In this document: one piece after another, positions 1-8,507 of the stretch
Layout: every line of letters begins with the position of its first letter
Numbering within the stretch: position 1 is the stretch's first letter
Assembly: GCF_015355755.1 (NCBI RefSeq)
Contig: NZ_JACVEE010000002.1
Span: 682,001-746,000 of the forward strand
Direction: 5' to 3'
Length of the DNA: 64,000 nucleotides
From: Nocardia sp. XZ_19_385
GTDB lineage: Bacteria > Actinomycetota > Actinomycetes > Mycobacteriales > Mycobacteriaceae
Program-made: the position numbers and the translations under genes
Notes under the pieces: model-generated
What the model was told of the DNA's origin: nothing
The model's database searches: none
Seen by the model: the letters and a program-made list of their open reading frames with translations, nothing else

Positions 1-82
1 GCCGCAAGCCGCCTCGCACGCCGAGGGTGGCCGGGCCGACGCCTTCGGGCAGCGGCTTGTCGAACGCACCACCAGTGATCAT
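1..82 (-). CDS. metZ: O-succinylhomoserine sulfhydrylase, N-terminal fragment
   Basis: Only the first 27 codons lie in the window; the gene runs off the left edge. The N-terminus contains LPEGVGPATLGVRGG, which resembles the start of mycobacterial MetZ, a PLP enzyme that makes homocysteine from O-succinylhomoserine and sulfide. The ATG at 82 follows a strong GGAGGA ribosome site. The rhodanese gene ends 25 bp upstream on the same strand, as in the Rv0390-Rv0391 pair of M. tuberculosis, which supports both calls and suggests a sulfur-metabolism operon. Confidence 0.75.
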   Translation of the reverse strand, partial: MITGGAFDKPLPEGVGPATLGVRGGLR

Positions 83-107
83 GACTGTTCCTCCACAGAA
101 CTCGTGG

Positions 108-524
108 TCACGACTGCCGCCACGGCAAGCCCTGGGCGCGCCAACCGGCGCCACCGCGGTGACCGTTCGCGTCGAGCGGACCCTCGAAGCCTTCGTCAAC
201 GTTGTAGGCCGGCGCGATGCCGAGCTGCGTGGCCACGGTCGCCGCATGCGCGGAGCGCTGGCCGGAGCGGCACAGGAACACCACGGGGGCTTCCGGGGCG
301 CGGCCGTCGAGGGCTTTGCTGAGCTGGTCGGCGAAGGCCTGGTTGCGCGCGCCGGTGCCGTCGACCCATTCGATGAGCACGGTGGGGCGCTCGATCGCGG
401 TGGTGTCGGGTACGCCGACGAAGCGCCATTCGGCTTCGGTGCGCACGTCGATCAGGACGGCTTCGGGGTGCTCGCGCAACAGGTCCCACGCCTGCTGCGG
501 GGTGATGTCGCCGGCGTAAGTCAT
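108..524 (-). CDS. rhodanese-like sulfurtransferase
   Basis: This 138-residue protein is a single rhodanese domain. The active-site loop is CRSGQRS with the persulfide-forming Cys85, and LIDVRTEAEW near residue 25 is the usual N-terminal rhodanese motif. It probably moves sulfane sulfur in the cytoplasm. I chose the ATG at 524 because AGGAGG lies just upstream; the longer frame back to 557 has no such site. It sits immediately upstream of metZ, so a link to methionine or sulfur assimilation is likely. The exact substrate cannot be read from the sequence. Confidence 0.88.
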   Translation of the reverse strand: MTYAGDITPQQAWDLLREHPEAVLIDVRTEAEWRFVGVPDTTAIERPTVLIEWVDGTGARNQAFADQLSKALDGRAPEAPVVFLCRSGQRSAHAATVATQLGIAPAYNVDEGFEGPLDANGHRGGAGWRAQGLPWRQS

Positions 525-706
525 GTCGATCCTCCTGTGAATCCGCACTTGCCGCATCGGGGTTCGGATGCGTGCCAGGTCGTCACCCGGAGCACCCCAC
601 CGCGGAGGAGGGTTGCCGACCAGCGAGCCGGGGCTTGGCGCTGGTGCTCATGACCTGGACTGAGATTGCCTGGACAGGGGCCGGGCTGTCAAACACCGGA
701 ATCGGG

Positions 707-1159
707 TCAGTTGCAGACCAGCCATTTGCCGTCGGCGCGGACCAGGTTCCACGTTTCGGTGGTCTCCTTGCCGTCCATGTTGGTGGTGACGGTGGCCTTG
801 GCTTTGTCCCCGTTGACGGACTGCCCCTCGATCCTGGCGACCTCCACCGACTTTCGGCCACCCGCCCCGAACTGCGCGGCCAGCGGCGACTTGGCCTCGT
901 CGAACCCGGCGCACGCGGTGCCCGGCGCGGGCACCTCGTCCTGCTGCGCGCGCCCGCCGACGTAATTGCTGACGGCTGCGGAGATCCGGTCCGATTCTGT
1001 GACATTTTTCTCAGCCGGGGACAGCAGCCCGCCCGCGAACACCGCCACCAGCACGATCGCGGTCAGCACCGCGGCGGCGATGAACGGCGTCATGGACCGC
1101 TGGTCGGTCTGTTCGACCAGGATCGGTTCGTCCTCTGGCTTGGGCTGCTGCTCGGTCAT
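707..1159 (-). CDS. membrane-anchored protein with extracytoplasmic C-terminal domain
   Basis: The 150-residue protein has a short polar N-terminus, one membrane segment (about residues 25-47, FIAAAVLTAIVLVAVFAG) and an outside domain of about 100 residues. The outer domain has two cysteines (in GTACAGF and the terminal WLVCN) that could form a disulfide, and its fold pattern resembles small NTF2/DUF4878-like domains. The Rv0361-like protein at 17604-19223 ends in a similar domain (GWKVC). Function is unknown. The 182 bp between it and the rhodanese gene show nothing clear. Confidence 0.7.
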   Translation of the reverse strand: MTEQQPKPEDEPILVEQTDQRSMTPFIAAAVLTAIVLVAVFAGGLLSPAEKNVTESDRISAAVSNYVGGRAQQDEVPAPGTACAGFDEAKSPLAAQFGAGGRKSVEVARIEGQSVNGDKAKATVTTNMDGKETTETWNLVRADGKWLVCN

Positions 1160-1354
1160 GGTGTCGATGATCCCTTATCCCTGGTCGGCGGCACCCGTGC
1201 AGGCGGTCGGTGGCGTCACCGATAGAATCGCGAGACCGTGGTCTGGGCACCATCACCATGTGGCTGTGCGGCACGGGAGCGACCTGGTGGCTTCGCAGTT
1301 ACGAGCCAGCAGCACCAGCCGCATCGTCAGGGGCAACCGCAGCGGCAGCTCTAC

Positions 1355-1368
1355 TTAGCCTAGGCTAA
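1355..1368. promoter_or_regulatory. possible IdeR/DtxR iron box
   Basis: TTAGCCTAGGCTAA is a perfect 14-bp palindrome located 41 bp before the fprA start. It matches 12 of the first 14 positions of the IdeR consensus TTAGGTTAGGCTAA. The remaining consensus half (CCTAA) is not conserved, so binding is an inference. Confidence 0.45.
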
Positions 1369-1409
1369 GAAGGACGCCATTATTTTTCGACCGAAGGTGC
1401 GCGTAAGAG

Positions 1410-2798
1410 ATGACCGAACAGAGTGCAGCCACTCGCCCGCTCCGCATCGCGATCGTGGGCGCAGGACCGGCCGGTATCTACGCCGCCGACGCGTTGATGA
1501 AATCCGATGCCGAGGTGAGTATCGACCTGTACGAGCGCATGCCCGCGCCGTTCGGTCTGATCCGCTACGGCGTCGCGCCGGACCATCCGCGCATCAAGGG
1601 CATCATCACCGCCCTGCACAAGGTGCTCGACAAAGAGCAGGTCCGCCTACTCGGCAATATCGACTACGGCACCGACATCACCCTCGACGATCTGCGGCGC
1701 TTCTACGACGCGGTCATCTTCTCGACCGGCGCCAACGCCGACCGCGCACTCGACATCCCGGGCATCGACCTGGACGGCTCCTACGGCGCCGCGGACTTCG
1801 TGTCCTGGTACGACGGCCACCCCGACGTGCCGCGCGAATGGCCGCTGGACGCGGAGAAGGTCGCCGTGCTCGGCGTCGGCAACGTCGCGCTCGACGTGGC
1901 GCGCGTGCTCGCCAAGACCGGTGACGAACTGCTGCCGACCGAGATCCCGCCGAACGTCTACCAGGGCCTCAAGAACAACAAGGCCGTCGAGGTGCACGTG
2001 TTCGGCCGTCGCGGCCCGGCGCAGGCCAAGTTCACGCCGCTGGAGCTGCGCGAGCTCGACCACTCGCCGACCATCGAGGTCATCGTCGACCCCGAGGACA
2101 TCGACTACGACGCCGGTTCCGAGGCCGCGCGCCGCCACTCCAAGCAGGTCGACATGGTCGCCAACACCTTGGAGCAGTGGGCGATCCGCGACCAGGGCAG
2201 CCGTCCGCACAAGCTGTTCCTGCACTTCTTCGAGTCGCCCGCCGAGGTGCTCGGCGCCGACGGCAAGGTCGTCGGCCTGCGCACCGAGCGCACCCAGCTC
2301 GACGGCACCGGAAACGTCAAGGGCACCGGCGTGTTCCGCGAGTGGGATGTGCAGGCGATCTACCGCGCGGTCGGCTACCTCTCGCAGAACATCAACAACC
2401 TTCCCTTCGACGAGCAGGCGGGCACCGTGCCGAACGAGGCCGGTCGCGTGCTGGCCGACGAGGATGCCGACGGCGCCGCGCGCTACCTGCCGGCCACCTA
2501 CGTCACCGGCTGGATCAAGCGCGGCCCGGTCGGCCTGATCGGTCACACCAAGGGCGACGCCAACGAGACCGTGGCCTGCCTGCTCGACGACAGCGCGAAC
2601 TTCACCCCGGCCCCGGAGCCGGAGCTGGACGCAGTCACCGCGTTCCTCGAGGGCAAGGGCATCCCGTTCACCACCTGGCAGGGCTGGTACCGCCTGGACG
2701 CGCACGAGCGCGCCCTGGGCGAGCCGGAGGGCCGCGAGCGGGTCAAGGTCGTCGAGCGCGAGGACATGCTGCGCGCCAGCGAACCCAACAAGGTCTAG
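1410..2798 (+). CDS. fprA: FprA-type ferredoxin/adrenodoxin NADP+ reductase
   Basis: The 462-residue protein resembles mycobacterial FprA, an adrenodoxin-reductase-like flavoenzyme that passes electrons from NADPH to ferredoxins and on to partners such as cytochromes P450. The FAD-binding motif GAGPAG is at residues 17-22 and the NADP-binding segment VLGVGNVALDVARVL lies near residue 155. APFGLIRYGVAPDHP is the family signature. The length equals that of FprA, with no extra ferredoxin domain as in FprB. The ribosome site before ATG 1410 is weak. A possible iron box lies upstream. Confidence 0.92.
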   Translation: MTEQSAATRPLRIAIVGAGPAGIYAADALMKSDAEVSIDLYERMPAPFGLIRYGVAPDHPRIKGIITALHKVLDKEQVRLLGNIDYGTDITLDDLRRFYDAVIFSTGANADRALDIPGIDLDGSYGAADFVSWYDGHPDVPREWPLDAEKVAVLGVGNVALDVARVLAKTGDELLPTEIPPNVYQGLKNNKAVEVHVFGRRGPAQAKFTPLELRELDHSPTIEVIVDPEDIDYDAGSEAARRHSKQVDMVANTLEQWAIRDQGSRPHKLFLHFFESPAEVLGADGKVVGLRTERTQLDGTGNVKGTGVFREWDVQAIYRAVGYLSQNINNLPFDEQAGTVPNEAGRVLADEDADGAARYLPATYVTGWIKRGPVGLIGHTKGDANETVACLLDDSANFTPAPEPELDAVTAFLEGKGIPFTTWQGWYRLDAHERALGEPEGRERVKVVEREDMLRASEPNKV

Positions 2799-2851
2799 CC
2801 GGAGCGCCTTCCACGGCAGCGAAAACTCCGTAACTGAGGCATTCTGTACAA

Positions 2852-3706
2852 GTGTTCGATGCCCATGTCCACATCATCGATCCGCGGTTCCCGCTGATCG
2901 AGAACGAGGGCTATCTGCCCGACCCGTACACCATCGCCGATTATCGAAAGCGCATGGCGCGCTTCGATGTCGGCGGTGGGGCGGTGGTCATCGCGTCGTT
3001 CCAGAGCACCGACCAATCCTTTATGAAGGCGGCGCTGGCCGAGCTGGGTCCGGGCTGGGTCGGGGTCACGGCGCTGAACCTGGAAGCGTCCGACGACGAG
3101 ATCATCGAACTGGATCGAATCGGCGTGCGCGCCTTGCGGTTCAACCTCAAGCGCGCCGCCGCCGACATCACCGGCATGACCTTGCAGGCGCTGCGGGCGC
3201 ACGATCTGGTCGGCTGGCACGTCGAGGTCTACATCGACGGGTCGATGCTGGCCTCCCTGCAGCCGGTGATCTCGAAACTCCCCGCGCTCTCCATCGACCA
3301 TCTGGGGATGTCCGAGGAGAGCCTGCCGTATCTCCTGGACCTGGTCGACCGCGGAGCCCGGGTCAAGGCAACAGGTTTCGGCCGGGTGGCGATGAATGTC
3401 GCCCACGCCATCCGCCGCATCCACGCCGTGAACCCCCAGGCCCTCATGTTCGGCACCGACCTCCCGGGCACCCGCGCCGGCCGCCCCTTCCAGGACTCCG
3501 ATGTCGACCTGATCTGCGACGTCGTCGGCACCGACATGTTCGCCGTCCTGGAGGACAACGCCCGCGACTTCTACCGCCTCCCGCCGCGCTCCCGCTCGAC
3601 CCCACCGCTCTCGCACGGCGACCCGCCCACGCTTCCGCTTCGTCGCGAGCACCTCCCCGTCCTCGACCCCAACGCCACCCTGCCGCTGCCCATCATCGAG
3701 CGCTAG
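2852..3706 (+). CDS. amidohydrolase-family TIM-barrel hydrolase
   Basis: The protein begins FDAHVHIIDPRFPL, the metal-binding HxH of the amidohydrolase_2 family, which includes 2-pyrone-4,6-dicarboxylate hydrolases and related metal-dependent enzymes. SIDHLGM and MFGTDLPGTR match the later conserved metal or active-site segments. The start is a GTG at 2852 and there is no strong ribosome site. The last 45 residues are rich in Pro and Arg and lie beyond the barrel. The stop abuts the end of the convergent DUF456 gene. The substrate is unknown. Confidence 0.75.
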   Translation: MFDAHVHIIDPRFPLIENEGYLPDPYTIADYRKRMARFDVGGGAVVIASFQSTDQSFMKAALAELGPGWVGVTALNLEASDDEIIELDRIGVRALRFNLKRAAADITGMTLQALRAHDLVGWHVEVYIDGSMLASLQPVISKLPALSIDHLGMSEESLPYLLDLVDRGARVKATGFGRVAMNVAHAIRRIHAVNPQALMFGTDLPGTRAGRPFQDSDVDLICDVVGTDMFAVLEDNARDFYRLPPRSRSTPPLSHGDPPTLPLRREHLPVLDPNATLPLPIIER

Positions 3707-4189
3707 TCAGGCGACGAAGGCTCCTATGAGCCAGATGCCGGTGGCGAGCAGGGCGCCCAAGAGTTCGATGAGCATGGACAGGCCGACGCCCTTGAGGGCG
3801 TGTTTGGTTGTCTGCCAGGCGGGTTCGCCCTGCTTCAGGCGCTGGTATTCGGACAGGTAGACGCCGAGCACGAATCCCACGAACAGTCCGATTATCGGGA
3901 TGATGAAGAAGCCGGCGATGCCGAGGATCGCGCCGATGAACAGGGCGCGGTTGGAGACGCCCGCTTCCTTCATCTTGCGGCCCGGCCAGGTGTATTTGAT
4001 GACGCCCGAGAGCACCAGGAAGACCGTGGCGACGGCGAAGATGATCCAGGCGGTGGTGCCGCCGGTCATGATCGCCCAGACCAGGATGGCGGCGAAGATC
4101 AGGATGACGCCGGGCAGGATCGGGACGATGATCCCGAGCAAGCCGATCAGAATTGCCAGGCCGACAACGACCTCGCCCCACACACTCAC
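3707..4189 (-). CDS. DUF456 family membrane protein
   Basis: This 160-residue protein is almost entirely hydrophobic, with about four membrane spans, and matches the DUF456 pattern (LPGVILIFAAILVWA near residue 26 and the glycine-rich GAILGIAGFFIIPIIG segment near residue 87). Its role is not established. It is convergent with the amidohydrolase and divergent from mcr, whose promoter region lies upstream. Confidence 0.82.
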   Translation of the reverse strand: MSVWGEVVVGLAILIGLLGIIVPILPGVILIFAAILVWAIMTGGTTAWIIFAVATVFLVLSGVIKYTWPGRKMKEAGVSNRALFIGAILGIAGFFIIPIIGLFVGFVLGVYLSEYQRLKQGEPAWQTTKHALKGVGLSMLIELLGALLATGIWLIGAFVA

Positions 4190-4283
4190 GAGAAATGCCC
4201 CTCCGGTCTTGTTCGGTTGCTCGAATTCTCGCCTACTTGCTGGTTGCGTGCACAGCGGAGGTTCCGGAAGCGGGTTCGGGCGT

Positions 4284-4302
4284 TATTGTCATACTGTCAA
4301 TA
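4284..4302. promoter_or_regulatory. TetR-type operator candidate upstream of mcr
   Basis: TATTGTCATACTGTCAATA is a 19-bp near-perfect palindrome: 7 of 8 arm positions pair around a 3-bp centre. It lies 52 bp before the mcr start and 94 bp from the divergent DUF456 gene, so a repressor bound here could act on either. The regulator is not identified. Confidence 0.45.
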
Positions 4303-4354
4303 CAGCTCCGGTCCGTCCGGAGGACTCTGGATCAACGAAGAACCGAGGTAGGGC

Positions 4355-5452
4355 GTGAGCACTCCATCCACCGCCAAGCAGGGTCCGCTCGCGGGCATCA
4401 AGGTTGTCGAGCTGGCCGGTATCGGGCCGGGACCGCACGCGGCGCTGCTGCTCGCCGACCTCGGTGCCGACGTGGTGCGCGTGCAGCGGCCGAACCTGCT
4501 GCCGGGCTTCATGGAGCGTCCGCAGTGGCGTGGCCGCACCATCGTCGAGGCGAACCTGAAGGACCCGGCCGACATCGAGAAGGTGCTCGGGCTGATCGAG
4601 AAGGCCGACGTGCTGATCGAAGGCTTCCGCCCCGGTGTCACCGAGCGCATGGGCCTGGGCCCGGACGCGGCGCTGGCCCGCAACCCGCGGCTGGTGTACG
4701 GCCGGATGACCGGCTGGGGTCAGGACGGCCCGCTGGCCGACCGCGCCGGCCACGACATCAACTACATCTCGCTCACCGGCGTGCTGAACGCGATCGGCCG
4801 CAAGGGTGAGCGCCCGGTGCCGCCGCTGAACATGGTCGGCGACTTCGGCGGCGGCTCGATGTTCCTGGTGTTCGGCGTGCTCGCCGCGCTGGTGGAGCGG
4901 CAGAGCTCGGGCAAGGGTCAGGTCATCGACGCCGCCATGATCGATGGCGCGCTGGCCCTTTCGCACATGATCTGGGGCATGCGCGGCGTGGGCCTGTGGT
5001 CCGACGAGCGCGGCACCAACCTGCTCGACACCGGCATGGCGTTCTACGACACCTACGAAACCTCCGACGGCAAGTACATGGCGGTCGGCGCGATCGAGCC
5101 GCAGTTCTACGCCGAGCTGCTGCAGGGCCTGGAGATCGATCCCGCGGGCCTGCCGATGCAGATCGACCCGAACGGCCAGGACGAGCTGAAGAAGCTGTTC
5201 ACCGAGAAGTTCAAGACCAAGACCCGCGACGAGTGGACCGCGATCTTCGACGGCACCGACGCCTGCACCACCCCGGTGCTGACGTTGACCGAGGCCACCG
5301 CGAACGAGCACATCGTGGCGCGCACCGGACTCGTGGATATCGACGGTGTCGTCCAGCACGCTCCTGCCCCGCGCTTCTCGCGCACCCCGGCGGCCATCCC
5401 CACCCCGCCGCCGAACGAGGCGACCCCGATCGAATCCGTCTGGGCCGACTAG
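4355..5452 (+). CDS. mcr: alpha-methylacyl-CoA racemase (CaiB/BaiF family)
   Basis: The 365-residue protein closely resembles M. tuberculosis Mcr (Rv1143), which interconverts R and S 2-methylacyl-CoAs so that branched fatty acids and sterol side chains can enter beta-oxidation. The catalytic pair appears as His133 in AGHDINYISL and Asp163 in MVGDFGGGSMF, and IEPQFYAELL holds the conserved Glu. The GTG at 4355 follows GAGG. It ends 1 bp before the convergent MocR gene. A TetR-type palindrome upstream suggests substrate-responsive control. Confidence 0.93.
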   Translation: MSTPSTAKQGPLAGIKVVELAGIGPGPHAALLLADLGADVVRVQRPNLLPGFMERPQWRGRTIVEANLKDPADIEKVLGLIEKADVLIEGFRPGVTERMGLGPDAALARNPRLVYGRMTGWGQDGPLADRAGHDINYISLTGVLNAIGRKGERPVPPLNMVGDFGGGSMFLVFGVLAALVERQSSGKGQVIDAAMIDGALALSHMIWGMRGVGLWSDERGTNLLDTGMAFYDTYETSDGKYMAVGAIEPQFYAELLQGLEIDPAGLPMQIDPNGQDELKKLFTEKFKTKTRDEWTAIFDGTDACTTPVLTLTEATANEHIVARTGLVDIDGVVQHAPAPRFSRTPAAIPTPPPNEATPIESVWAD

Positions 5453-5453
5453 G

Positions 5454-6959
5454 TCAGTACAGGGTGAGGGACTGCAACGGCTCCGCAGCGCGCGGCGTCA
5501 GGGCCTCGTAGGTGGCGGCGATGCCCTTGACCGCCAGCCGCAGGTCCGCCTCCGGGTGGGTGTAGGGCAGGCGGATGAAACGCTCGAAAGCGCCCTGGAC
5601 GCCGAAACGTGGTCCGGCGGCGAGTAATACGCCGTGGTTGGGCGCGGTGGCGGCGAGCGCTGTCGAGACCGGTGCGGGAAGCTGGGCCCACAGCGACATA
5701 CCGCCCGCGCCCGGGCTGACCCGCCACTCGGGCAGCTCGTCGGCCAGTGCGGTCATGAGAACCGCACGCTGGGAACGCAATTGGTCGCGGCGGCGGTCCA
5801 GAATGACCCCCGCGTTTTCGAGCAGGTGGATGGTGGCCAGCTGATCCATCACCGGCGTACCGAGGTCGACGGTGGAGCGGATGCCGAGCAGCTTGGTGAT
5901 CAGCGCCTGATTGGTGCGGACCCAGCCGACGCGCAGACCACCCCAGAAGGACTTGGAAGCCGAACCGATGGTGACGATTTCAGCGCCCTTGGCGAACGCG
6001 GCCACCGGCGGCGGCATGGGTGCGTCGGTCAGGTTCAGGTCGACCATGGACTCGTCGACCACCACCGTCATCCGCGTCTCGCGGGCGATGGCGGCGAGTT
6101 CGGCGCGGCCCGCCTCGTCCAGCAGCAACCCCGTCGGATTATTGAAGTCGGGCACCAGATACGCCAGGGTGGCGGCGGTTTGCCGTGCGGCGCTGCGGAT
6201 TCCGTCCAGATCCCAGCCACCGCCCGACGAACCGGCCGGCAGCAGCGGCACCGGGATCGGGCGCGCGCCGACATCGCGGATCGCCTCGATCGCGTTCGGA
6301 TAGGAGGGGTGATCGATGAGCACCCGGGCGGCGGGCGCGGTGAGCACATTGAGCAGCAGACGCAGGCCGTGCTGGGCGCCGAGGGTGATCAGGATCTGGT
6401 CCGGCTCGGTGGGCAGGCCGCGCTCGGTGTAGCGGCGGGCCACCACCTCCCGCAGCGCGAGCAGGCCGACCGGGTCCATACCGTGCGTGCCGAGGTACGC
6501 CGGAATCCCTTCCAGCGCAGTGGCGTACGCCTCCTGCATCTCCAGCGGGGCGGCCATGGCGGCATAGGTCATGTCGACGGTGGCCAGCTCCGGCTGCGCC
6601 ATCATGGCCAGAATGCTGCGGGCCGGGCGGGTGCCGTCGTGCGGCACCGCCGGCGGCAGCGCCACCGTGCTGCGTGAGCCCTGCCGGCTGATCAGGTAGC
6701 CGTGCTCGCGCAGTAGCGCGTAGGTGGAGGTGATGGTGGTGCGGCTGACCCCGAGGGTGGTGGCCAGATCGCGCTCGCTGGGCAGCGCGACGCCGAGCGG
6801 GGCGCGGCCGTCGTGGATGAGCAGCCGGATCCCCTCGGCCAGCGCCAGATATGCCGGGCGGGCCGAGCGGCGGCTGCCCGCCTCGTCGTCTTCGCCCACA
6901 CTGCGCCAGTTGCCCAGATCCCTGGCCAAACTGCCCGCGCCGATCACTCTCGTAGCCAT
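5454..6959 (-). CDS. MocR/PdxR-type regulator (GntR HTH fused to aminotransferase fold)
   Basis: The 501-residue protein has an N-terminal GntR winged helix (about residues 35-100: PSERDLATTLGVSRTTITSTYALL) joined to a fold-type I aminotransferase domain. The PLP-binding lysine is in GSASKSFWGG, and DFNNPTG and VVVDES are further cofactor-site motifs. Family members bind PLP or an amino-acid aldimine and control neighbouring transport or vitamin B6 genes. The divergent small membrane gene at 7023 is the natural candidate target. The ligand is unknown. Confidence 0.9.
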   Translation of the reverse strand: MATRVIGAGSLARDLGNWRSVGEDDEAGSRRSARPAYLALAEGIRLLIHDGRAPLGVALPSERDLATTLGVSRTTITSTYALLREHGYLISRQGSRSTVALPPAVPHDGTRPARSILAMMAQPELATVDMTYAAMAAPLEMQEAYATALEGIPAYLGTHGMDPVGLLALREVVARRYTERGLPTEPDQILITLGAQHGLRLLLNVLTAPAARVLIDHPSYPNAIEAIRDVGARPIPVPLLPAGSSGGGWDLDGIRSAARQTAATLAYLVPDFNNPTGLLLDEAGRAELAAIARETRMTVVVDESMVDLNLTDAPMPPPVAAFAKGAEIVTIGSASKSFWGGLRVGWVRTNQALITKLLGIRSTVDLGTPVMDQLATIHLLENAGVILDRRRDQLRSQRAVLMTALADELPEWRVSPGAGGMSLWAQLPAPVSTALAATAPNHGVLLAAGPRFGVQGAFERFIRLPYTHPEADLRLAVKGIAATYEALTPRAAEPLQSLTLY

Positions 6960-7022
6960 ACAGGCCAGTATTCCTGGATTGGCTCTTTCTTGGCAAGGCC
7001 AGTTGCGCGCAAGCTGTCATTT

Positions 7023-7322
7023 ATGACCGGATTAATGACCTTCCTCGCGATGGCTGCCTTCGTCTACGCGATCTATCACTTCGCACCTCCACGTCGGCAG
7101 GACCTCTTTCGGCTCGAACGATTCGTCGGGCCCGGACCGCTCTTCGAATCGACTACGGCGCCGGATTATGAAGCTCAGCGCCAATATTCGGATCTGGCTG
7201 CGATCTACGGCCGCAGCGATGTGCCGGATGTCGACGCGCCGCCGGTCCCGGAAGCCCCGCGGGTGCTGCGGATGACCAACCCGAATCCGAGCTGCGGTTC
7301 GGTCCAGGCCAGTTTTCAGTGA
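7023..7322 (+). CDS. small protein with N-terminal hydrophobic segment
   Basis: The 99-residue frame starts MTGLMTFLAMAAFVYAIYHFAPP, a likely signal anchor, followed by a polar tail with one cysteine (NPSCGS). The frame stays open further upstream to 6813 but that part overlaps the MocR gene, so I set the start at 7023 (7035 is also possible). It is divergent from MocR with 63 bp between. I do not recognise the family. Confidence 0.5.
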   Translation: MTGLMTFLAMAAFVYAIYHFAPPRRQDLFRLERFVGPGPLFESTTAPDYEAQRQYSDLAAIYGRSDVPDVDAPPVPEAPRVLRMTNPNPSCGSVQASFQ

Positions 7323-7372
7323 CTGGACTGGTCCTTTCGGTGATGTCAGACCAGAGGTGCACACTTAGCCCT

Positions 7373-7939
7373 ATGAGTGCGTCCACTCGACTGCCCGCCG
7401 AGGCAGCGCTTTTCGAGACCGCGATCGGCGTCTGCGCGATCGCTTGGAGCGGCGGTGCCGTGATCCGATTCCAACTGCCCGAATCGAGCCCGGCCGCCAC
7501 CCGCGCGCGAATCACGCGCCGCCGCTCCGCGAGCACCGACGCGATTCCCGAGTCCGAGCCCAGCGGCGCGATCGCCGACGCCGTCGCGGGCATCCGCGCC
7601 CACCTGGCCGGCGAACTCGACGACTTGCACTGGATCCCGTTGGACACCAGTGGAATTCCCGATTTCCACCGCGCCGTCTACGACGTCACCCGCGCCATCG
7701 CCCCCGGCCACACCCTGACCTACGGCCAGGTCGCCGACCGCATCGGCGCGCCCGGCGCCGCCCAGGCCGTCGGACAAGCCCTGGGCCGCAACCCCATTCC
7801 GCTGATCATCCCCTGCCACCGCGTGCTCGCCGCCGACCACGCCCTGCATGGCTTCTCCGCCCCCGGCGGGATCGTCACCAAACAGCGTCTGCTGCAGATC
7901 GAACGCACCCCGGGCTTCGGCGAACCCACCCTCTTCTGA
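7373..7939 (+). CDS. ogt: methylated-DNA-protein-cysteine methyltransferase
   Basis: The C-terminal domain carries IIPCHRVL, the alkyl-acceptor cysteine motif of O6-alkylguanine DNA alkyltransferases, and LTYGQVADRIGAPGAAQAVGQAL, the helix-turn-helix that inserts into DNA (given in full only in part here). The enzyme removes alkyl groups from guanine in one irreversible transfer. The start at 7373 is chosen from the length of the family; frames at 7319 and 7343 are also open and no candidate has a clear ribosome site. Confidence 0.88.
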   Translation: MSASTRLPAEAALFETAIGVCAIAWSGGAVIRFQLPESSPAATRARITRRRSASTDAIPESEPSGAIADAVAGIRAHLAGELDDLHWIPLDTSGIPDFHRAVYDVTRAIAPGHTLTYGQVADRIGAPGAAQAVGQALGRNPIPLIIPCHRVLAADHALHGFSAPGGIVTKQRLLQIERTPGFGEPTLF

Positions 7940-7940
7940 C

Positions 7941-8234
7941 TCAGTTCAGTGGATGCCGCTGGTAGAACTCACACGGATCGCCGGTGAGCTGCCCGTCCAT
8001 GCACGCGAAATACGTCTGAATGCAACTGTTGGTGTCGCAGCCGAGCTCCACCAACTGCTTCTGGATCCGCACATTGCGCTCCTGCTCGGGGCTCAACGTC
8101 CGGGAGGCCGGATCCACCGCGGAGGTCAGCGGCACGGTACTGGTCGGCTCCGACCCCTGGTCCGACCCACACCCCGCCAGCAATCCGAGCGCCAGCACCG
8201 CCGCACCGACCCGAACCGGCAACCTCAAATCCAT
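7941..8234 (-). CDS. small secreted lipoprotein
   Basis: The 97-residue precursor begins with a positively charged N-terminus, a hydrophobic stretch and the lipobox LLAGC, so it should be lipidated on Cys and anchored outside the membrane. The mature part has four more cysteines (GCDTNSCIQTYFACM and DPCEF) that can form two disulfides. GGAAGG lies 8 nt before the ATG at 8234. It converges on ogt with one base between. Function unknown; the 273 bp upstream show no gene. Confidence 0.75.
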   Translation of the reverse strand: MDLRLPVRVGAAVLALGLLAGCGSDQGSEPTSTVPLTSAVDPASRTLSPEQERNVRIQKQLVELGCDTNSCIQTYFACMDGQLTGDPCEFYQRHPLN

Positions 8235-8507
8235 CCACAACCTTCCACATCAACAGTTTCGACGGTCTTCCCGGCCACCCGATCCGGGCAGCAACCGGCA
8301 CACGCGTTTTCGAATTCGGGCAGGTCAATCGGTGCCCGCTTGGGATGGACCGGCAGCGTCACGTCCCAGGGTGCACCGACGGTAACTCACCGCGCGGAAG
8401 GTTGCAGACCCGCCCTCTCGTCCAGGGCGACGAGGGCCCAGGGTCACGACCATGCTGGTCACAGGCTCGCGCGCTGGCACAGACAAAGACTGAGCGGAAT
8501 GCCCGAA

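Noticed and set aside
1647..2705. 352-codon open frame opposite fprA
   Set aside because: Antisense shadow of fprA; no recognisable domain.
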